This document shows, piece after piece, positions 53,190 to 61,813 of a stretch of DNA of 64,000 nucleotides (the first letter of the stretch is position 1; each line of letters opens with the position of its first letter). Origin of the DNA: Fischerella sp. PCC 9431. GTDB taxonomy: Bacteria; Cyanobacteriota; Cyanobacteriia; Cyanobacteriales; Nostocaceae. Below the pieces are notes generated by a model. The model worked only from the letters and a program-made list of their open reading frames with translations. It searched no databases and was not told where the DNA came from. A program made the translations under genes and the position numbers. The stretch lies in NCBI RefSeq assembly GCF_000447295.1, contig NZ_KE650771.1:4619283-4683282 (forward strand), given 5' to 3'.

Positions 53190-53271
53190 GTAGGGTGTGT
53201 TGTCGCGCCGATCTACGCACCATTCAGCGATTTTCGGTGCGTTAGGACGTTCCGTCCATAACGCACCCTAC
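53190..53271 (+). repeat. MITE-like element, family C (second copy)
   Basis: GTAGGGTGTGTTGTCGCGCC through GGTGCGTTAGGACGTTCCGT to AACGCACCCTAC is the reverse complement of 29679-29761 with few differences. Its ends are inverted repeats. Confidence 0.75.
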
Positions 53272-53279
53272 CAAATTCT

Positions 53280-53486
53280 GATCCCCCTAAATCCCGCGCT
53301 GGCGCGCCGCTACGCTAGAAAAAAGGGGGACTTTGATTCTATTTCCCCCCCTTTTTTAAGCTACGGTGTACACACAAATCCTCTGATCCCCCTAAATCCC
53401 CGCGCTGGCGCGCCGCTACGCTAGAAAAAAGGGGGACTTTGATTCTATTTCCCCCCCTTTTTTAAGCTACGGTGTACACACAAATC
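53280..53486. repeat. 105-bp tandem duplication of a GC-rich hairpin unit
   Basis: Two consecutive copies (from 53280 and 53385) run GATCCCCCTAAATCCC..GCGCTGGCGCGCCGCTACGC..GGGGGACTTTGATTCTATTTC..GGTGTACACACAAATC. They differ from the single copy at 45150 by the inserted GCGCTGGCGCGCCGCTACGC segment. Confidence 0.85.
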
Positions 53487-53567
53487 TAGGTTGAGCGCAC
53501 TGTACCGCCTCGGAATAAATTCCGAGTCTAATAGCGAAAGTCCTCTAAAGAGGACTCATAGAGAAAT

Positions 53568-53820
53568 CTAACTTTTCCCGTTAAGTCTGGAAACATGGAT
53601 ATAGTAAGGGTTTCAGTCCACAAGCCTATTATCGATAAAAGACGTTTAATGAGAATAAAACAACGGAAAAATAGGACTTTTAGGATAGCACTCTTGATCG
53701 CGATCGCTGTGATAGAAAGATAACGGGAAAAGTCAGATAGAGAAATTCGATTTAGTCCACTTGAGTGGACTTAAGCTATTAGCCTGGAACTAAAGTTCCA
53801 GGCGGGATATTAGTTCAGCT
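53568..53820. repeat. Repeat-like remainder of the 950-base spacer
   Basis: CTAACTTTTCCCGTTA (near 53568) and TAACGGGAAAAGTCAGA (53721-53737) are inverted, about 170 bases apart. Then follow GTCCACTTGAGTGGAC and GCCTGGAAC-TAAA-GTTCCAGGC hairpins. Together with the elements above, the entire methyltransferase-CHAT spacer is repeat material and I see no gene in it. Confidence 0.5.
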
Positions 53821-53899
53821 TGAAGATCTTCGACTTGACTTATGTATACACCGCAGCCTTACCAAGGAGAGGGGGTGAGGTTTTCGTAGTTCATAATAG

Positions 53900-56800
53900 C
53901 TACTTACGAATTAAATCTTGCACTCTCGCCACCACTTGCCCTAATCTCTCAGCATCAGGCGATTGGATACGCTGCAATATCTCCAAAGCTGGCTGCAAAT
54001 AATCTAGTGCTTGATTGTAATCGCCCTGTTGTTCTGCTATGTGTCCTAACCACCACAAAGTCATTGCTTTGCCTTGGACATTGCCTGTTTGTTCATTGAG
54101 CGCCAGGACTTGTTGAAAAAGAGCGATCGCTTCTTCAGGTTTCTCTTGTTCCAATTCTATTTTTGCTTTCTTGTATAAGGACAATGCCTGTTTACGCTGT
54201 ATTCTAACGATGATTTGAGTTGTGATTTTGGTATTGGGAGATTTGAGACGCTGCAATATCTCCAAGGATTTGTGCAAATAATCCAGACCCGTGTGAAAAT
54301 CTGCTTTTGCATCTGCTAATAGCTGACCTAACATTCCCAATGTATTTGCATGATTATACACATCATCAATACATTCTGTAAGTGTAAGTGATTGTCTAAA
54401 GAGTATGATCGCTTCATCAAAATATCCATGTTGAATTTTAGTTAATGCTCTGTTATGTAAGGTTACAGCTTGCTGTTTCTTCACTGAAGCAATAATTCTT
54501 CTAACCTCTTGCACTTTATTGTGAGATTTAAGTTTTTTATAAATGTCAAATGATTCTTCCAAATATGCTAAACCATTTGTAAATTCTTCTTTCTCTTCTG
54601 CCAAAATTTGTCCTAATGTCGATAAAGTTGTTGCTTTGCCCTCAATGTCACCAATACATTGTTTGATTTGAAGAGATTCATTAAGAATGATAATTGCTTC
54701 TTCAAATTTTCCCTGCATATCATAGACACGCCCTATTGCATGTAAGGCTGCGGCTTGTCCATAAGTATTACCAATGCTCTGGCTAAGTTTTAAAGATTGC
54801 TCTAGAAATACGAGTGCTTGATCCAGTAGCCCTTGTTGGCTATATATATTTGCGATATTGTGCAGGACTGTTGACTTGAAATCGGAAAAAATAATTGGAT
54901 TGTCAAGACTAAGAACCTGTTGATATAGGTCGAGTGCTTCATCAAGTTTTCCTTGATTGAATTTGATAGTACCAATATTGTTTAATTGAGTAGCTATCTC
55001 TCCAATATCATCTTTATGTATGTTAAACTCTAATACTCTTTGATAAAGGTATATTGCTTCATCAAAATTGTTTTGAATAGCTTGAATACTTGCTAAGTTA
55101 CTAAGTATTGAAGCTTTTTCCTCTTCATCTTCTGGTGGACATAGTTTTAGGGCTTTATGACAGCTTTCTAGTGCTTTCTCGACATTACCAAGGTGTCCTT
55201 CAGCTATAGCTAGATTATTGAGTATACGATAATCTTCAGTAATTCTTAAAGTATCTTCGCAAATTTTGCACACTGTTTGCCATTGGTTACGATAATTTCC
55301 AAGCTTTGCTATAGCCAAGCCAGTTTTTACTCCTATCCTCTCTTCTCGCCCTTGCAAAGCTAACCTATGAATTTCTAAAACTCTTTCATCTCTTGTACTT
55401 TGTGAAACTTTTACCCAGTTGAAAGGATAATCAAATATAGCTGGAATCTTTGCAATCCAACGCAGTTCTGCCCTATCAACTTCTTCCCACCAAAGACGAT
55501 ACAACACCTCAGCCGCTTGCTTATACAAACCCTCCCCATCTCCCGCTAACTGCACAGGCAAAATACGCGGTACTCGCAACGCCTGATCATGGCTGACTTC
55601 CAACAATCCCAACGCCACCGCCCGATTAATATAATCTTCTAAACTAGGAATACTCTCACAAACTGCGGCTAACGCTTCCCTTGGTACTGGTAACTCAAAC
55701 ACCAAACCCCGTGACAACATCTCCCGCATAGTTTCATCCATCTGTTGCAACAGCGCTTCAGCCAAAACTTGCTCTCGCAACTCCACCGGATCTGCTGCTA
55801 ACCTCTGCAAAATTGCGGCGCGATCAACAGTTTTATTTTGCAGAATCTTATCCAACCATTCCAACAACCGGGGATTCCCATCCGCCAACTTCTGCGCCTG
55901 TAACTTCAACGCCTCATCAACCTGAGATTTTGCACCAAAAGCAGTGAGACGATTAAACTTTTTTCGCAAATCTGCGCCTTGCAGTGCATCCAACGGCTGC
56001 TTGTAGAAATACTGCAACTGGCTAAATTCAAAATCGTAACGGCAAGTAATAATAATGCGGTGGGAGGTGTAATTTTCTCGAATCGCCCAAACTAAAGCTT
56101 TCAACACCTCTGCTGCTTCCGCTTGCAACACATAACTCTCATTGCGTGGTTCCAAATTCACTTCAAAATCATCCAGCACCAACAAAAACGGCTTTGCTTC
56201 CTCATGCAACTGCTGCAAAACTCGCCGCAACCGAAATTTCAATTCTTCATCGTAATTTTGTAAGCTTTGGCGTTGTTCGTTATCGTCCAACTTTTCCGCC
56301 AACCGACTCACTAAATTACCTTCATCAATGTGTCCTACCCAGATAACACGCTCAAACGTCGGCAGTCTGTCACACAGCCTAGCTGCTAAACTACTTTTAC
56401 CCAAACCTCCCATCCCATGAATCAACACCCCAACTTCATCGGGTGATTGCGTCAGCACCCTTAAACAATTTTGCAACTGACGACGACGCCCAACAAAACT
56501 TTCCCGCGTTGGAACTTTCACCTTACCCGCCGGATCTAAAAACTGGGTAGTCACAGAAGGCGCTGGCGCTGGTTTCCGTCCACGAGTCCGCAAAGGTGTA
56601 ACTAATGCACTCGGTAAATCACCTGCTGCATACAGCCGCAATAAATGCCAATCCCGCGCCTTGTTTTTAATTAATGCTTGGTAAGTACAAGCAACAGCCT
56701 CGACAATTTGCTTCCCGGCTGACAACTCCTGATACAATGCAGTAGCTGCGGCGATCGCATCCAAATCTAAAACACTTTGTCCCCAACCCAAAACTGCTTT

Positions 56801-57688
56801 TGCACCAGCTTGCAGCAACTCTTCCGCCATTGATGGCACAGAACCAGAATTTCCAGCTTGCCCAGTGCGACAACCAGAGAGGAAAATCAGTTTAGGCAAT
56901 CGAAATTGTAATTCTTGGGCAATATCTGCTGCACTGGCAAAGTAAGCTTCACCTGTGAGCGTTTCAGTCACAAAGCGCGGTTGCCCATCTTGTAAAGTAG
57001 CATGACCACTCAGGTGTAAAACATCAAAATAATCTTTGTCGTGACTGTTAACTAAATAACCCAACTCCGACAAACAGCCGCTTTCTTCCACTGTCAATCC
57101 TAAAGGTTGTCGCGCCGTCGCCTCCAGAATCCGCGCTTCCTCTCCCTCAAAATCCAGCACAGGTTCGACATTCAACGGCGAAGTCGCCATAAATAAAACT
57201 TGGAGCGCTCGGTTTTCTGGTTCTCCGTCAATAGTTAATTTTTTTACCGTGTTATCTGACACCCACCGTACTGGGACAATAGCCGGGACTCGCTGCACCA
57301 AAAAGCTACTACCATCATGCAACACTTCCCAAGGTAGATGGTGTAGACACGCGCTTTGTGGAGACGCGATGAATCGCGTCTCTACAATTTGCGTTTTTAC
57401 AAATCCCGTGTTGATCGCTAATACCACGCCTTCGCAGCGATATTTATCCAGTAAGGATTGCAGAGTGCGATCGCTCCCATCCAACCAGTTATACAACCGC
57501 CGTCCAGTTACCGTATAATCTTCTGGAAAAGATGAAACATAATAATCTCGCTCCGCCAACTCAATCAAATCAGCGATTTCTGATAGAGGGAGCGATCGCC
57601 TTTCATACTGATTTGGATTATCAATAAAGTAACGTAACTCTACGTAATTATCTGTAACTGCCTTCAGGTCAAGGTGGATGACTTGCAC
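53900..57688 (-). CDS. CHAT protease - NB-ARC NTPase - TPR protein
   Basis: This 1262-residue protein has three parts. Residues about 80-360 are a CHAT (caspase-like) peptidase domain with catalytic pair H229 (DVLHLSGHA) and C273 (LIFLSGCRTG). Residues about 395-750 are a STAND/NB-ARC NTPase: Walker A GMGGLGKS (425-432), Walker B FLLVLDDFE (D506, D507) and RIIITCRYDF. From about 840 to the end are at least eight tetratricopeptide repeats (such as ALDLYQQVLSLDN and EAIALFQQVLALNE). This is a sensor-switch-effector layout: TPRs detect a trigger, NTPase oligomerises, CHAT cleaves a target. Such proteins act in bacterial defence or programmed death. Residues 102-116 derive from an inserted repeat. 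No operon partners. Confidence 0.88.
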   Translation of the reverse strand: MQVIHLDLKAVTDNYVELRYFIDNPNQYERRSLPLSEIADLIELAERDYYVSSFPEDYTVTGRRLYNWLDGSDRTLQSLLDKYRCEGVVLAINTGFVKTQIVETRFIASPQSACLHHLPWEVLHDGSSFLVQRVPAIVPVRWVSDNTVKKLTIDGEPENRALQVLFMATSPLNVEPVLDFEGEEARILEATARQPLGLTVEESGCLSELGYLVNSHDKDYFDVLHLSGHATLQDGQPRFVTETLTGEAYFASAADIAQELQFRLPKLIFLSGCRTGQAGNSGSVPSMAEELLQAGAKAVLGWGQSVLDLDAIAAATALYQELSAGKQIVEAVACTYQALIKNKARDWHLLRLYAAGDLPSALVTPLRTRGRKPAPAPSVTTQFLDPAGKVKVPTRESFVGRRRQLQNCLRVLTQSPDEVGVLIHGMGGLGKSSLAARLCDRLPTFERVIWVGHIDEGNLVSRLAEKLDDNEQRQSLQNYDEELKFRLRRVLQQLHEEAKPFLLVLDDFEVNLEPRNESYVLQAEAAEVLKALVWAIRENYTSHRIIITCRYDFEFSQLQYFYKQPLDALQGADLRKKFNRLTAFGAKSQVDEALKLQAQKLADGNPRLLEWLDKILQNKTVDRAAILQRLAADPVELREQVLAEALLQQMDETMREMLSRGLVFELPVPREALAAVCESIPSLEDYINRAVALGLLEVSHDQALRVPRILPVQLAGDGEGLYKQAAEVLYRLWWEEVDRAELRWIAKIPAIFDYPFNWVKVSQSTRDERVLEIHRLALQGREERIGVKTGLAIAKLGNYRNQWQTVCKICEDTLRITEDYRILNNLAIAEGHLGNVEKALESCHKALKLCPPEDEEEKASILSNLASIQAIQNNFDEAIYLYQRVLEFNIHKDDIGEIATQLNNIGTIKFNQGKLDEALDLYQQVLSLDNPIIFSDFKSTVLHNIANIYSQQGLLDQALVFLEQSLKLSQSIGNTYGQAAALHAIGRVYDMQGKFEEAIIILNESLQIKQCIGDIEGKATTLSTLGQILAEEKEEFTNGLAYLEESFDIYKKLKSHNKVQEVRRIIASVKKQQAVTLHNRALTKIQHGYFDEAIILFRQSLTLTECIDDVYNHANTLGMLGQLLADAKADFHTGLDYLHKSLEILQRLKSPNTKITTQIIVRIQRKQALSLYKKAKIELEQEKPEEAIALFQQVLALNEQTGNVQGKAMTLWWLGHIAEQQGDYNQALDYLQPALEILQRIQSPDAERLGQVVARVQDLIRK
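57342..57386 (-). mobile_element. 45-bp palindromic element inserted in frame in the CHAT gene
   Basis: TGTAGACACGCG at one end and CGCGTCTCTACA at the other are inverted repeats with one mismatch; the core is GAGACGCGAT-GA-ATCGCGTCTC (57361-57382). Removing exactly these 45 bases joins KTQI to HLPWEVLHDG, which restores the usual spacing before the CHAT-family LPWE(V/L)LHD motif. Related cores are at 46283-46312 and 57882-57940. The insert adds 15 residues (102-116) including one Cys and two Arg, Phe and Pro positions. Confidence 0.8.
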
Positions 57689-57841
57689 ATTCCCAATCCA
57701 AACAATCCAGTAATTACCCCAAGTCTAACACCCCCAATTCCCGATAATTTCCCAGTAATTACACAAAATCCCTCTCAAACTCTTCCTTCTTTGTTATTAC
57801 CAAAAAAGTGTAAAATATCACTTCTGCTTTTCCCTACTCCC

Positions 57842-57963
57842 CAATACGGTTCGGATAAGACAAATCGATTGGCATTTAAACCCTGTAGAGACGTGCCAAT
57901 AGCGCTGTAGCGCATGGCTTCGCTAAGGCACGTCTCTACATTCCCAAATCATGACGCGTATTG
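57842..57963. repeat. MITE-like element, family F (decayed copy)
   Basis: CAATACGGTTCGGATAAG at 57842 and CGCGTATTG at 57955-57963 are the remaining ends. The interior has GTAGAGACGTGCC...GGCACGTCTCTAC, a palindrome of the same type as the insert in the CHAT gene, nested around GCGCTGTAGCGC. Confidence 0.6.
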
Positions 57964-58076
57964 CCCTACTCCCTTCTCCCTACTCCCTTCTCCCTACTCC
58001 CTGCTCCCTGCTCCCTGCTCCCTGCTCCCTACTCCCTACTCCCCGTTCCCCGTTTCCCGTTCCCTCTTCCCTTTCT
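57964..58076. repeat. Heptanucleotide tandem repeats
   Basis: A run of CTCCCTA/CTCCCTG/TTCCCTG-type 7-base units (about 15) occupies this stretch upstream of the DUF2993 gene. The same heptamer class is seen at 49806-49850. Confidence 0.85.
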
Positions 58077-58157
58077 CAACATATATAACTTAATGCAGAT
58101 ACACTCGTAAGTGATGGGCGTTTCAATGAAGCAGAAGACTTTAGAAAAACTTAGCTC

Positions 58158-58895
58158 ATGTCACAAGAACGCAAAATAGAAGAGAATTTACTATCTCAAG
58201 CAGCAGAGAATACTTTGTCTAACCAGTTGGATGAAGCAGAAAAAATAGATGTAGATGTGAAAACAGATTTGCTCAAAATAGTTCAAGGACAAGCAGACAC
58301 TGTTTCTTTTGCTGGAGAAGGTCTAGAAATCCAAGAAGTTCGTATACAAGAAATAAAAGTACAAACAGATAAAATTTCTGTTAATCCCCTCAGTGCTATT
58401 TTTGGTCAAATTGAACTTGACCAACCCGTAAATACTAAGGCTCGTATAGTTCTCAAAGAAGCAGATATTAATCACGCCTTGACTTCAGATTTTGTGCGTA
58501 GCAAAATTCAATATTTAAACTTGAGTGTAGATGGTGAAATTGTCAGTTTGCAACCAGAAAAAATCCAGCTTTCTTTACCTGGTAATAACATCATTCAAAT
58601 AGATGCTCTTGTGCAGATCAAGGAACCAGATCATACTGCTCAAATTGGTTTTACAGCAGTGTTTAGCCCGCGTACTCTAGATAAACCCATCCTGATGAAA
58701 AATTTCAACTGTACTCAAGGAGAGGGCATTTCTCTAAATATTGTCGTGGCATTTTTGAACAAAATCAAAGAATTAATCAGCTTGCCCTACTTAGAATTTA
58801 ATCATGTGTGGTTTCGGATTCTGAATATAGAAGTGCAAAAAGGCAGTGTTGTCTTTTTAATTGAAGCCAAAATGAAGCAAATACCTAAAATTTAG
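58158..58895 (+). CDS. DUF2993 (LmeA-like) protein
   Basis: This 245-residue protein matches the cyanobacterial DUF2993 pattern: KIEENLLSQAAENTLSNQLD, EAEKIDVDVKTDLLKIVQGQADTVSFAGEG, then repeated beta strands (LEIQEVRIQEIKVQTDKISV, ADINHALTSDFV) and a C-terminal VQKGSVVFLIEAKMK. Some members bind phospholipids or lipoglycans at membranes; no signal peptide is visible here, so a cytoplasmic or thylakoid-surface site is likely. It stands alone, with a terminator directly after it and a heptamer array upstream. Confidence 0.82.
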   Translation: MSQERKIEENLLSQAAENTLSNQLDEAEKIDVDVKTDLLKIVQGQADTVSFAGEGLEIQEVRIQEIKVQTDKISVNPLSAIFGQIELDQPVNTKARIVLKEADINHALTSDFVRSKIQYLNLSVDGEIVSLQPEKIQLSLPGNNIIQIDALVQIKEPDHTAQIGFTAVFSPRTLDKPILMKNFNCTQGEGISLNIVVAFLNKIKELISLPYLEFNHVWFRILNIEVQKGSVVFLIEAKMKQIPKI

Positions 58896-58927
58896 AGATT
58901 TTAAACTTAATTTTGAAGATAGAGGAA

Positions 58928-58965
58928 CCCCTACTATCTAATTAAAAATAGCAGGGGATTTTTAA
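58928..58965 (+). terminator. Intrinsic terminator
   Basis: CCCCTACTAT (58928-58937) pairs with ATAGCAGGGG (58948-58957, one mismatch) and is followed by ATTTTTAA. It lies 33 bases after the DUF2993 gene. Confidence 0.7.
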
Positions 58966-59091
58966 AGACCATCAGTGCGTTTACTTATTGTTAATTGTTT
59001 AGAATAAATATTATCTCTATCTTTTGATAGGAATAATTTTGACATTGTTTTCTGGCTTACGTCGCTTGATATTAAGAGGTCACACAATTTT

Positions 59092-59120
59092 GGATTTTGG
59101 ATTGACTCTACAGATAAACT
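59092..59120 (-). repeat. Dispersed repeat (reverse copy of the 3722 family)
   Basis: GGATTTTGGATTGACTCTAC followed by AGATAAACT is the reverse complement of the 30-base core of the repeat at 3749-3780. Confidence 0.6.
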
Positions 59121-59141
59121 TGCTTACTCTGTGTCATCAAA

Positions 59142-59265
59142 CAGAACTTACGCAAGTGTCACAAAATTTTGAAAATTTTGTTTGTAGTGAGGACTTTAGT
59201 CCTCAAAATAAGGACTAAAGTCCTCACTACGAACTTAAAATAATATGCCAGTTGCGTAAGTGCTG
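59142..59265. repeat. MITE-like element, family B (second copy)
   Basis: The ends CAGAACTTACGCAAGTG and CAGTTGCGTAAGTGCTG and the central TAGTGAGGACTTTAGTCCTC...GAGGACTAAAGTCCTCACTA match 23686-23810 closely. It lies 79 bases before the DUF4336 gene. Confidence 0.75.
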
Positions 59266-59344
59266 ATCAAAGAATGATTAAAAGAATAATTGATTATCTC
59301 GAATGTTAGAAATTAAATAGCAGCGCAAACTGGGTGGAATCACA

Positions 59345-60574
59345 ATGAACGCACAGGAATGCAAATTGGGGTTAAAAGCGCACAAACAACACGTGCATTT
59401 GAGAGATTGGTCATGGCCATTTTGGCTTGCTTTACCACTTTACCCTTATGGCAGACGCCAGACATACTGCCATGAAGTCGTTGAAGACACAATTTGGACA
59501 TTTGACCAGTTGCACGGTATTCTCTACACCATCGTCCCGATTCGGATGACTGTTGTCAGGTTAGAAACTGGTGGTTTGTTAGTCTATGCGCCTGTTGCTC
59601 CTACTAAAGAGTGTATTGGTATGATCAACGAGTTGGTGGCAGGTTATGGTGATGTTAAGTATATAATTCTGCCCACCAGTTCTGGTTTAGAACACAAAAT
59701 TTTCGTTGGGCCTTTTGCTAGATGCTTTCCTGAAGCACAAGTTTTTGTTGCTCCCCATCAATGGAGTTTTCCGTTCAACTTACCATTGAGTTGGCTTGGC
59801 TTTCCCCCTAGACGTACTCACATTCTCCCAGAAAATCCTAGCCTTGCTCCAATGAGTAGTGAATTTGACTATGCAATCTTGGATATTGACTTGGGAAGAG
59901 GATCTTTTGCAGAAGTTGCTTTTCTGCACAAGCGATCGCACACTCTACTGGTAACTGATTCTGTAGTTTCCATACCAGAAGAACCACCCGCAATTTTTCA
60001 ATTAGACCCCTATCCCTTATTGTTTCACGCTAGAGACAACGCCTTAGAAGCGATCGAAGATAACGAAGCCAACCGCCGCAAGGGATGGGAACGGATTTCA
60101 TTGTTTGCTCTTTATTTCCGTCCCAGTACCTTGGAGACAATCGGATTAGGTCAAGCATTTCGCGATGCATTCAAAGCCCCAAATCGTTCCAGAAAAGCAT
60201 ATTTTGGTGTATTTCCATTTCGATGGCAAGAAAATTGGGAGCGATCGTTTGCAGCTTTACGAAATCAAGGGCGTCCATTTGTTGCACCGATTTTACAAAC
60301 TCTGATTTTCCCTCAAGACCCCACACAAGTACTCAACTGGGCTAATCAGATTGCGACTTGGGATTTTCAGCAAATTATTGCTTGTCACTTTGACTCACCA
60401 ATTCAGGCTACTCCAGATCAATTTCGACAAGCATTTGCTTTTCTTGAGCAGAAAGATTCTATGAGTGAAAATCATTCTTTGTTAGCAGAAGATAGTAAAT
60501 ATATTAAGGAGCTTGAAGCAAATTTGATTAAATGGGGTATCGCTACACCACCCAAGGAAGGGAATTATCAATAG
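59345..60574 (+). CDS. DUF4336 (metallo-beta-lactamase-like) protein
   Basis: This 409-residue protein matches the DUF4336 family: WPFWLALPLYPYGRRQTYCHEVVEDTIWTFDQ near the N-terminus, RMTVVRLETGGLLVYAPVAPTKECIGMI (beta strands like those of metallo-hydrolases), LEHKIFVGPFARCFPEAQVFVAPHQWSFP and LVTDSVV. The fold is a metallo-beta-lactamase-like sandwich, though the classic HxHxDH is not present, and catalytic function is unproven. The N-terminal WPFWLALP segment may associate with membranes. Monocistronic. Confidence 0.8.
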   Translation: MNAQECKLGLKAHKQHVHLRDWSWPFWLALPLYPYGRRQTYCHEVVEDTIWTFDQLHGILYTIVPIRMTVVRLETGGLLVYAPVAPTKECIGMINELVAGYGDVKYIILPTSSGLEHKIFVGPFARCFPEAQVFVAPHQWSFPFNLPLSWLGFPPRRTHILPENPSLAPMSSEFDYAILDIDLGRGSFAEVAFLHKRSHTLLVTDSVVSIPEEPPAIFQLDPYPLLFHARDNALEAIEDNEANRRKGWERISLFALYFRPSTLETIGLGQAFRDAFKAPNRSRKAYFGVFPFRWQENWERSFAALRNQGRPFVAPILQTLIFPQDPTQVLNWANQIATWDFQQIIACHFDSPIQATPDQFRQAFAFLEQKDSMSENHSLLAEDSKYIKELEANLIKWGIATPPKEGNYQ

Positions 60575-60742
60575 GACTTACGCACACTCTACGAATTCTT
60601 GCCCTTTGAACAGAAAATCAATTCGGGCGCTCCTGCATATGATGAGTATTATCTCCCCCTTGACCTAACTCAACACCAACTTGGAAATCTATTTCCAAGT
60701 CAGTACCAATGCTACTAGTACCCCAGTTAGTGTTTTTAAAAA

Positions 60743-61813
60743 TTACAAATTAGAGCAGCTTAGAGATAATACATAGTCTCCATCAGAATCAGGTGACAAT
60801 GTTGTTTCACTCATTGGTAGTGTCCTGCCTCCAACTTCTGTATCTTTGTCTCCAGTCCATCTGTAATCTTTATAAGGCTCTTGGGTGATCTCGGCATAAT
60901 AATAAAAAATTGAATTATTAGATCTAAGACGTTGATCTTCAGAAACCAAATAGGCACTTTTGTTACCTTCAAAGTTCCACGATCCTTCACTTCTCCAATT
61001 ACCAGATGAATCTTGATAGCGTAAGCTGAACTGTAGTGGATAGCGGCAGTTATTCCGAAAATAAATATATCCTGGTAGTTGGGAAGGTAATTCTATACGA
61101 CTTCTTCGATTCCAATCAGGAGTAGAGTGATAATAAAGTTCTGCTGATGGAGAAAAAGGTAGCAATCTTTCTCTTAGACTAAGGGCAAATGAGTAATCAA
61201 AGTTATAAGCCTCAATCTCAAGCGGATTCTGTTCGTAACCATTTCCCCACAATCCCCTTACATATTCTCGACAAAATGTGTCTAAATCACCATAACCTCG
61301 ATACTGTTGAACATGCTTAAACTCATGTGCTAAAAGAGTAAGTTGTTTAGTACTTCTAGGTTGCTTGTGTTCAGCTATATAAATAGTGTTCCCGTAAGTT
61401 TGGCCTTCAGATCCTAAATTCAAAATACGTTCTTGAAAGGTTATATGATCATTCAACAATGCTCCCCAAACCACAGTGACTTCATCTACTAAATTTCCAA
61501 AGTCCGGTCTGAGATAATCTTTTTGGATAGGACTTAGTCCCTGCTCTCTACCTCGGTTACGCTCAGCAGTAACTGTCCCATTCGCCTCACAAACTTCACC
61601 TGCTCCACTTCTGATCCAATCTGTAGGATTCCATGTATCCGGGTCTAAGGGCGTATTATCTATGACTCCTCCGTGGGAATGAGGACACCCTTCCGTCCAT
61701 CCTCCAAAAGGTAAACTAATCTTACATTTAGTATGAGCGAGAGCTTTAGGCATATTTAAGGATATAAGAGAGAAGGAAAACACAGCTAAGAAAATTAACA
61801 AATTAAAATTCAT
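60743..61813 (-). CDS. Secreted HExxH metallopeptidase-like protein
   Basis: This 356-residue protein has a signal peptide (MNFNLLIFLAVFSFSLISLN...ALAHT). The central part contains TLLAHEFKHVQQYRGYGD, a HExxH zinc motif (H163, E164, H167) followed by Gln-Gln as in the DUF4157/eCIS-core-type peptidase group. NPLEIEAYNFD 40 residues later could give the third ligand. The C-terminal 110 residues are a separate beta-rich domain (FRNNCRYPLQFSLRYQDSSG, then YAEITQEPYKDYRWTGDKD) that may bind a target or surface. Four or more cysteines suggest disulfides. Function unknown; no eCIS structural genes are nearby. Confidence 0.72.
   Translation of the reverse strand: MNFNLLIFLAVFSFSLISLNMPKALAHTKCKISLPFGGWTEGCPHSHGGVIDNTPLDPDTWNPTDWIRSGAGEVCEANGTVTAERNRGREQGLSPIQKDYLRPDFGNLVDEVTVVWGALLNDHITFQERILNLGSEGQTYGNTIYIAEHKQPRSTKQLTLLAHEFKHVQQYRGYGDLDTFCREYVRGLWGNGYEQNPLEIEAYNFDYSFALSLRERLLPFSPSAELYYHSTPDWNRRSRIELPSQLPGYIYFRNNCRYPLQFSLRYQDSSGNWRSEGSWNFEGNKSAYLVSEDQRLRSNNSIFYYYAEITQEPYKDYRWTGDKDTEVGGRTLPMSETTLSPDSDGDYVLSLSCSNL

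Noticed and set aside
53197..53424. 75-codon frame containing repeated IPLNPR-type segments
   Set aside because: It is read through the family C element and the 105-bp tandem duplication; the peptide repeats simply mirror DNA repeats.
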